A DNA stretch of 8,265 nucleotides. Origin: an uncultured Verrucomicrobiales bacterium (GTDB taxonomy: Bacteria; Verrucomicrobiota; Verrucomicrobiia; Verrucomicrobiales; Akkermansiaceae). The stretch covers positions 1 to 8,265 of the forward strand of contig CALFDI010000212.1 of assembly GCA_937952875.1 (NCBI GenBank), read 5' to 3'. Position 1 is the first letter of the stretch. Each line of letters begins with the position of its first letter. The notes below the pieces were generated by a model. That model worked only from the letters and a program-made list of their open reading frames with translations, had not been told where the DNA came from and ran no database searches. The translations under genes and the position numbers were made by a program. Positions 6,540 to 8,265 of this stretch are shown here, piece by piece.

Positions 6540-6908
6540 TTACTCAGCGAGTGTCTTCATTGTTGGGATCAGACCAATGTGTGGGTTACCTGATCCACCC
6601 TGAGCACTTGCACGACGGATGACTTCTTTGCCAGTGTTGCCGCAGCATCCCTTTTTCGGGCAATATGTTGACATGCACTTTGTGCAATTGACCTTTTCTT
6701 CGACTGTCTGAGTGACAGCGACTTGGTCGACGATAGTCTCAGTGCGCATTTCCTTAGCAGAGCCTACGCTGATCTGGCGCTCTACGTCCTGCATAACAGT
6801 GACTTCTTTAGAAACAGTCTTACCAGCACCGCACGAGAAGAATGTGCAGCATGATGACAGGGAGAAAAGGGCTACTGCCGCAAAAGCGATACGAAAGATG
6901 TTTTTCAT
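6540..6908 (-). CDS. Small cysteine-rich lipoprotein
   Basis: A 122-residue secreted protein of unknown function. MKNIFR followed by the hydrophobic AFAAVALFSLSSC is a lipoprotein signal peptide with lipobox LSSC, so Cys20 should be lipidated and the protein anchored in the outer or inner membrane. The mature part has Val/Glu/Thr-rich, strand-like sequence (about 31-73). A Cys cluster then reads CTKCMSTYCPKKGCC (75-89), i.e. C-x2-C-x4-C-x4-CC, a possible metal site or disulfide knot. The remaining Cys are 21 and 26, eight in all. I chose the ATG at 6906-6908; an ATG at 6980 would put 24 residues before the signal peptide. No Shine-Dalgarno is seen. It lies 78 bp downstream of the marR gene on the same strand and might be co-transcribed and under MarR control (inference). 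I recognise no family. Confidence 0.82.
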   Translation of the reverse strand: MKNIFRIAFAAVALFSLSSCCTFFSCGAGKTVSKEVTVMQDVERQISVGSAKEMRTETIVDQVAVTQTVEEKVNCTKCMSTYCPKKGCCGNTGKEVIRRASAQGGSGNPHIGLIPTMKTLAE

Positions 6909-6986
6909 AGTGCGTGTGAGAATACGGTCCCAAAGCGCTCTGACAATAGAAAAGCTCAATTCCAAGCCATCGTGACACAAAAAAGC

Positions 6987-7397
6987 CTATTTTCTCAGAG
7001 CTATTGACGCTCGCTTTACCAAACTGGAAAAGAGAGCCATCTCTCTGTCAGAGAAAGAAGAAAAGAGCTTTTTCAGACGTTTTTGTTGGGATCTATTCTC
7101 CTCTAGCAAGGATTCATACGCGTCTTTATTGAGGGTCACCATGACTCGACGTCTATCCAAGTCCGTCTTCTTTCTCGTGAGCGAGCCAGCCTTTTCTAAG
7201 CGATTCAGCGCAGCCGTCATAGAGCCGCTCGTCAGACCAACGCGATCGGCTAGCTGAGTCGCAGGCATCGGGCCTTTCATGGCTAACTCTTGAAGAATAA
7301 GGAAGTCCGTCTCACCGGGTTGAGACATCAGATGATCGAGTTCTCGGAGTCTACACCTGAGCTTTTGCTCCGCGTTTCGCTTCAGCTTTTTGGCCAT
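6987..7397 (-). CDS. MarR-family transcriptional regulator
   Basis: A 136-residue DNA-binding regulator, expected to act as a dimer. The winged helix-turn-helix spans about 30-90: DFLILQELAMKGPMPATQLADRVG leads into the recognition helix LTSGSMTAALNRLEKAG (55-71). The wing carries DLDRRRVMVTL, whose Asp-Arg-Arg is typical of MarR proteins. Flanking helices (1-28 and 93-134) would form the dimer interface and ligand pocket. The single Cys15 is near the N-terminus, but the Tyr partners of OhrR-type peroxide sensors are not visible, so redox sensing is only a possibility. I chose ATG 7397 over ATG 7448 because the later start leaves a perfect operator palindrome and a promoter upstream of the coding region rather than inside it. 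Autorepression is likely. The inducer is unknown. Divergent neighbour pyrE and downstream lipoprotein are candidate targets. Confidence 0.9.
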   Translation of the reverse strand: MAKKLKRNAEQKLRCRLRELDHLMSQPGETDFLILQELAMKGPMPATQLADRVGLTSGSMTAALNRLEKAGSLTRKKTDLDRRRVMVTLNKDAYESLLEENRSQQKRLKKLFSSFSDREMALFSSLVKRASIALRK

Positions 7398-7403
7398 AGG
7401 TAT

Positions 7404-7432
7404 AGCATACAGGGCATTCACCTTGATCTCAA
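7404..7432 (-). promoter_or_regulatory. Predicted sigma-70-type promoter of marR, giving a leaderless transcript
   Basis: On the - strand a -35 box TTGAGA (complement of 7427-7432, 5 of 6 to consensus) is followed by exactly 17 nt and a -10 box TATGCT (complement of 7404-7409, 4 of 6). Seven bases downstream of the -10 box is the A of the marR ATG at 7397. Transcription would thus start at or next to the start codon, which fits the absence of a Shine-Dalgarno. The -35 box is inside the operator palindrome. Confidence 0.55.
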
Positions 7433-7439
7433 GGTGAAT
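7416..7439. promoter_or_regulatory. MarR operator: perfect 11+2+11 bp inverted repeat
   Basis: ATTCACCTTGA (7416-7426) and TCAAGGTGAAT (7429-7439) are exact reverse complements around the two bases TC. The TTGA-N2-TCAA core is typical of sites bound by MarR dimers. The repeat lies 18 bp upstream of the chosen marR start, covers that gene's predicted -35 box and is 74 bp upstream of the pyrE start. Binding would block marR transcription; an effect on pyrE is possible but not shown. Confidence 0.82.
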
Positions 7440-7513
7440 AAGGGACATACCAAAAGAGGCAATCTTGTTTTTTGACGTGCATTTCTAGCGCCTTCATCGT
7501 CAGGTTATCAGTG

Positions 7514-8077
7514 ATGACTGACCGCGATACTCTCCGCCAACTCCTTCTTGAAAAATCTGTTCGCACTGGTGAATTCACCCTCGCCTCTGGCAAGACCTCT
7601 GACCTCTACATCGACTGCCGCATGACGGCGCTCGATCCACGTGGTGCCACTTTGATCGGATCTGTCGGTTGGCAGGCCGTTCAGGAAAAGATTCAGGCTG
7701 ATCAGCTCGATGTCGATGCGATTGGCGGCATGACTCTCGGCGCAGACCCGATTTCACTCGCAGTTGGCATGAGCTCCTACCAGAGCCATCCAGATGAAGC
7801 ACTCGATGTCTTCGTCGTCAGAAAGGAGCCGAAAGGATATGGTGGTGGAAAACAGATCGAAGGCTGCTTTTCATCAGGCAACACCGTCGTCGTCGTCGAT
7901 GACGTCATCACAACAGGTGGATCAACCCTTAAGGCCATCGATGCCATTGAGCGTGAAGGTGGAAAAGTCGCGTTTGCACTCGTCTTAGTCGATCGTGAAG
8001 AAGGCGGCCGTAAAGCGATCGAGGAGAGAGGTATCCCCGTCGTATCACTCTTCAGCCGTAGCACTCTGCTCGACTAG
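7514..8077 (+). CDS. pyrE: Orotate phosphoribosyltransferase
   Basis: Transfers phosphoribosyl from PRPP to orotate to make orotidine 5'-phosphate, the fifth step of de novo pyrimidine synthesis, in the cytoplasm. The 187-residue protein is within the family range. FTLASGKTSDLYIDCR (21-36) is the N-terminal orotate-binding region. VFVVRKEPKGYGGGKQIEG (99-117) is the flexible catalytic loop with Arg103, Lys104 and Lys107. VVVVDDVITTGGST (125-138) is the PRPP-binding motif with Asp129/Asp130. In the loop the usual K-x-H-G has Tyr109 in place of His. I chose ATG 7514, with a weak AGG 9 nt upstream. A TTG at 7472 would add 14 residues with no family similarity. The gene is divergent from marR and shares its 116 bp intergenic region; the operator there may influence it. 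A weak TTGACG (7472-7477) could be part of its promoter. Confidence 0.93.
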   Translation: MTDRDTLRQLLLEKSVRTGEFTLASGKTSDLYIDCRMTALDPRGATLIGSVGWQAVQEKIQADQLDVDAIGGMTLGADPISLAVGMSSYQSHPDEALDVFVVRKEPKGYGGGKQIEGCFSSGNTVVVVDDVITTGGSTLKAIDAIEREGGKVAFALVLVDREEGGRKAIEERGIPVVSLFSRSTLLD

Positions 8078-8087
8078 ACCTTCATCT

Positions 8088-8265
8088 CTACCACCTTGGC
8101 TCGCCATCTTCACTGTATGGCAGCCAGATGAGTGAGACATTCTCGAGGACTATGTCTTTTTTATAAGGCTTCACCGTGATCGTTTCTAACTCTGTCGTGA
8201 GTGGATCGAGCTGACCTTCCAGTTCCTCGATTTCTTCTCGCAACTCATTTTCCATCGCCTCGATG
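8088..8265 (-). CDS. C-terminal end of an unidentified protein with a coiled-coil segment (5' end outside window)
   Basis: An open frame enters from the right edge on the - strand and stops at TAG (complement of 8088-8090), giving the last 58 complete codons. The visible part begins with a highly acidic helical stretch (ENELREEIEELEGQL) likely to form a coiled coil. It continues with ITVKPYKKDIVLENVSLIWLPY and ends EDGEPRW. The Lys-rich strand followed by a hydrophobic strand ending in WLPY looks like the closing beta elements of a larger enzyme. It faintly recalls the tail of some HerA/DUF87-type ATPases, but that is weak. It converges on pyrE with a 10 bp gap. Product left unnamed. Confidence 0.6.
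   Translation of the reverse strand, partial: IEAMENELREEIEELEGQLDPLTTELETITVKPYKKDIVLENVSLIWLPYSEDGEPRW

Noticed and set aside
6909..6980. Longer lipoprotein start at 6980
   Set aside because: It would bury the signal peptide and lipobox 24 residues inside the protein.
6966..6990. A-run between marR and the lipoprotein gene as a - strand terminator
   Set aside because: No stable GC-rich hairpin precedes the T-run on the - strand, so it is not a convincing intrinsic terminator.
7398..7448. Longer MarR start at 7448
   Set aside because: It would place the perfect operator and predicted promoter inside the coding sequence and adds residues with no family match.
7472..7500. pyrE promoter from TTGACG (7472-7477) and CATCGT 17 bp later
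   Set aside because: The -10 match is only 3 of 6, too weak to list as a feature on its own.
7472..7513. TTG start adding 14 residues to PyrE
   Set aside because: There is no family similarity in the extension; ATG 7514 has a weak AGG upstream and gives a normal length.
7883..7911. GTC trinucleotide run and the GATGACGTCATC palindrome
   Set aside because: They encode the conserved VVVVDDV PRPP-binding motif of PyrE, so coding constraint explains them.
1..8265. CRISPR array, tRNA/rRNA, insertion sequence, phage genes or a defence island
   Set aside because: No regularly spaced repeats, cloverleaf-like sequence, transposase, integrase or recognised defence protein was seen on either strand.

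Overview
The window looks like an ordinary chromosomal stretch from a free-living Gram-negative bacterium, most likely in the Verrucomicrobiota/PVC group (Opitutae-like). This is inferred from several things together. There is a SMUG1-type uracil-DNA glycosylase, a C-type-lectin-fold protein with a Pro/Glu/Thr-rich linker, and an ABC-2-permease-like membrane protein of a kind I associate with Verrucomicrobia and Planctomycetes. Most genes also lack a Shine-Dalgarno sequence, and base composition is close to even. No rRNA, tRNA, CRISPR array, transposase or phage gene is visible, and no stretch over 300 bases lacks a gene.

Layout. From 1 to 1185 (+) is the C-terminal part of a C-type-lectin-domain protein. 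Its end overlaps by 25 bp the end of a convergent SMUG1 glycosylase gene (1161-1895, -). Divergent from SMUG1 is a + strand run: ATP-type 6-phosphofructokinase (2044-3006), formyltetrahydrofolate deformylase PurU (3028-3894) and a polytopic membrane protein (3940-4917). A small YkvA/DUF1232 membrane protein (4939-5319, -) converges on that run. Divergent from it is a single gene (5431-6456, +) for an uncharacterised protein with kinase-fold signatures, closed by a strong bidirectional hairpin terminator (6481-6515). Facing it on the - strand are a Cys-rich lipoprotein (6540-6908) and a MarR-family regulator (6987-7397). The regulator's promoter contains a perfect 11+2+11 bp palindrome. Divergent from marR is pyrE (7514-8077, +), followed after 10 bp by the C-terminal end of another - strand gene (8088-8265).

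How the genes relate. Central metabolism (glycolysis, one-carbon folate balance, pyrimidine synthesis) is mixed with DNA repair and envelope genes, and no large dedicated pathway or defence island is evident. The best regulatory unit is marR with its operator. The operator covers the predicted -35 box of a probably leaderless marR transcript, and the downstream lipoprotein may belong to the same transcript.

The items most worth follow-up are the uncharacterised kinase-like protein, the marR operator/leaderless promoter, an 8-codon ORF that takes the only strong Shine-Dalgarno in the window just before the membrane-protein gene, and atypical residues in PyrE and PfkA. I did not find convincing evidence of a new multi-gene system.
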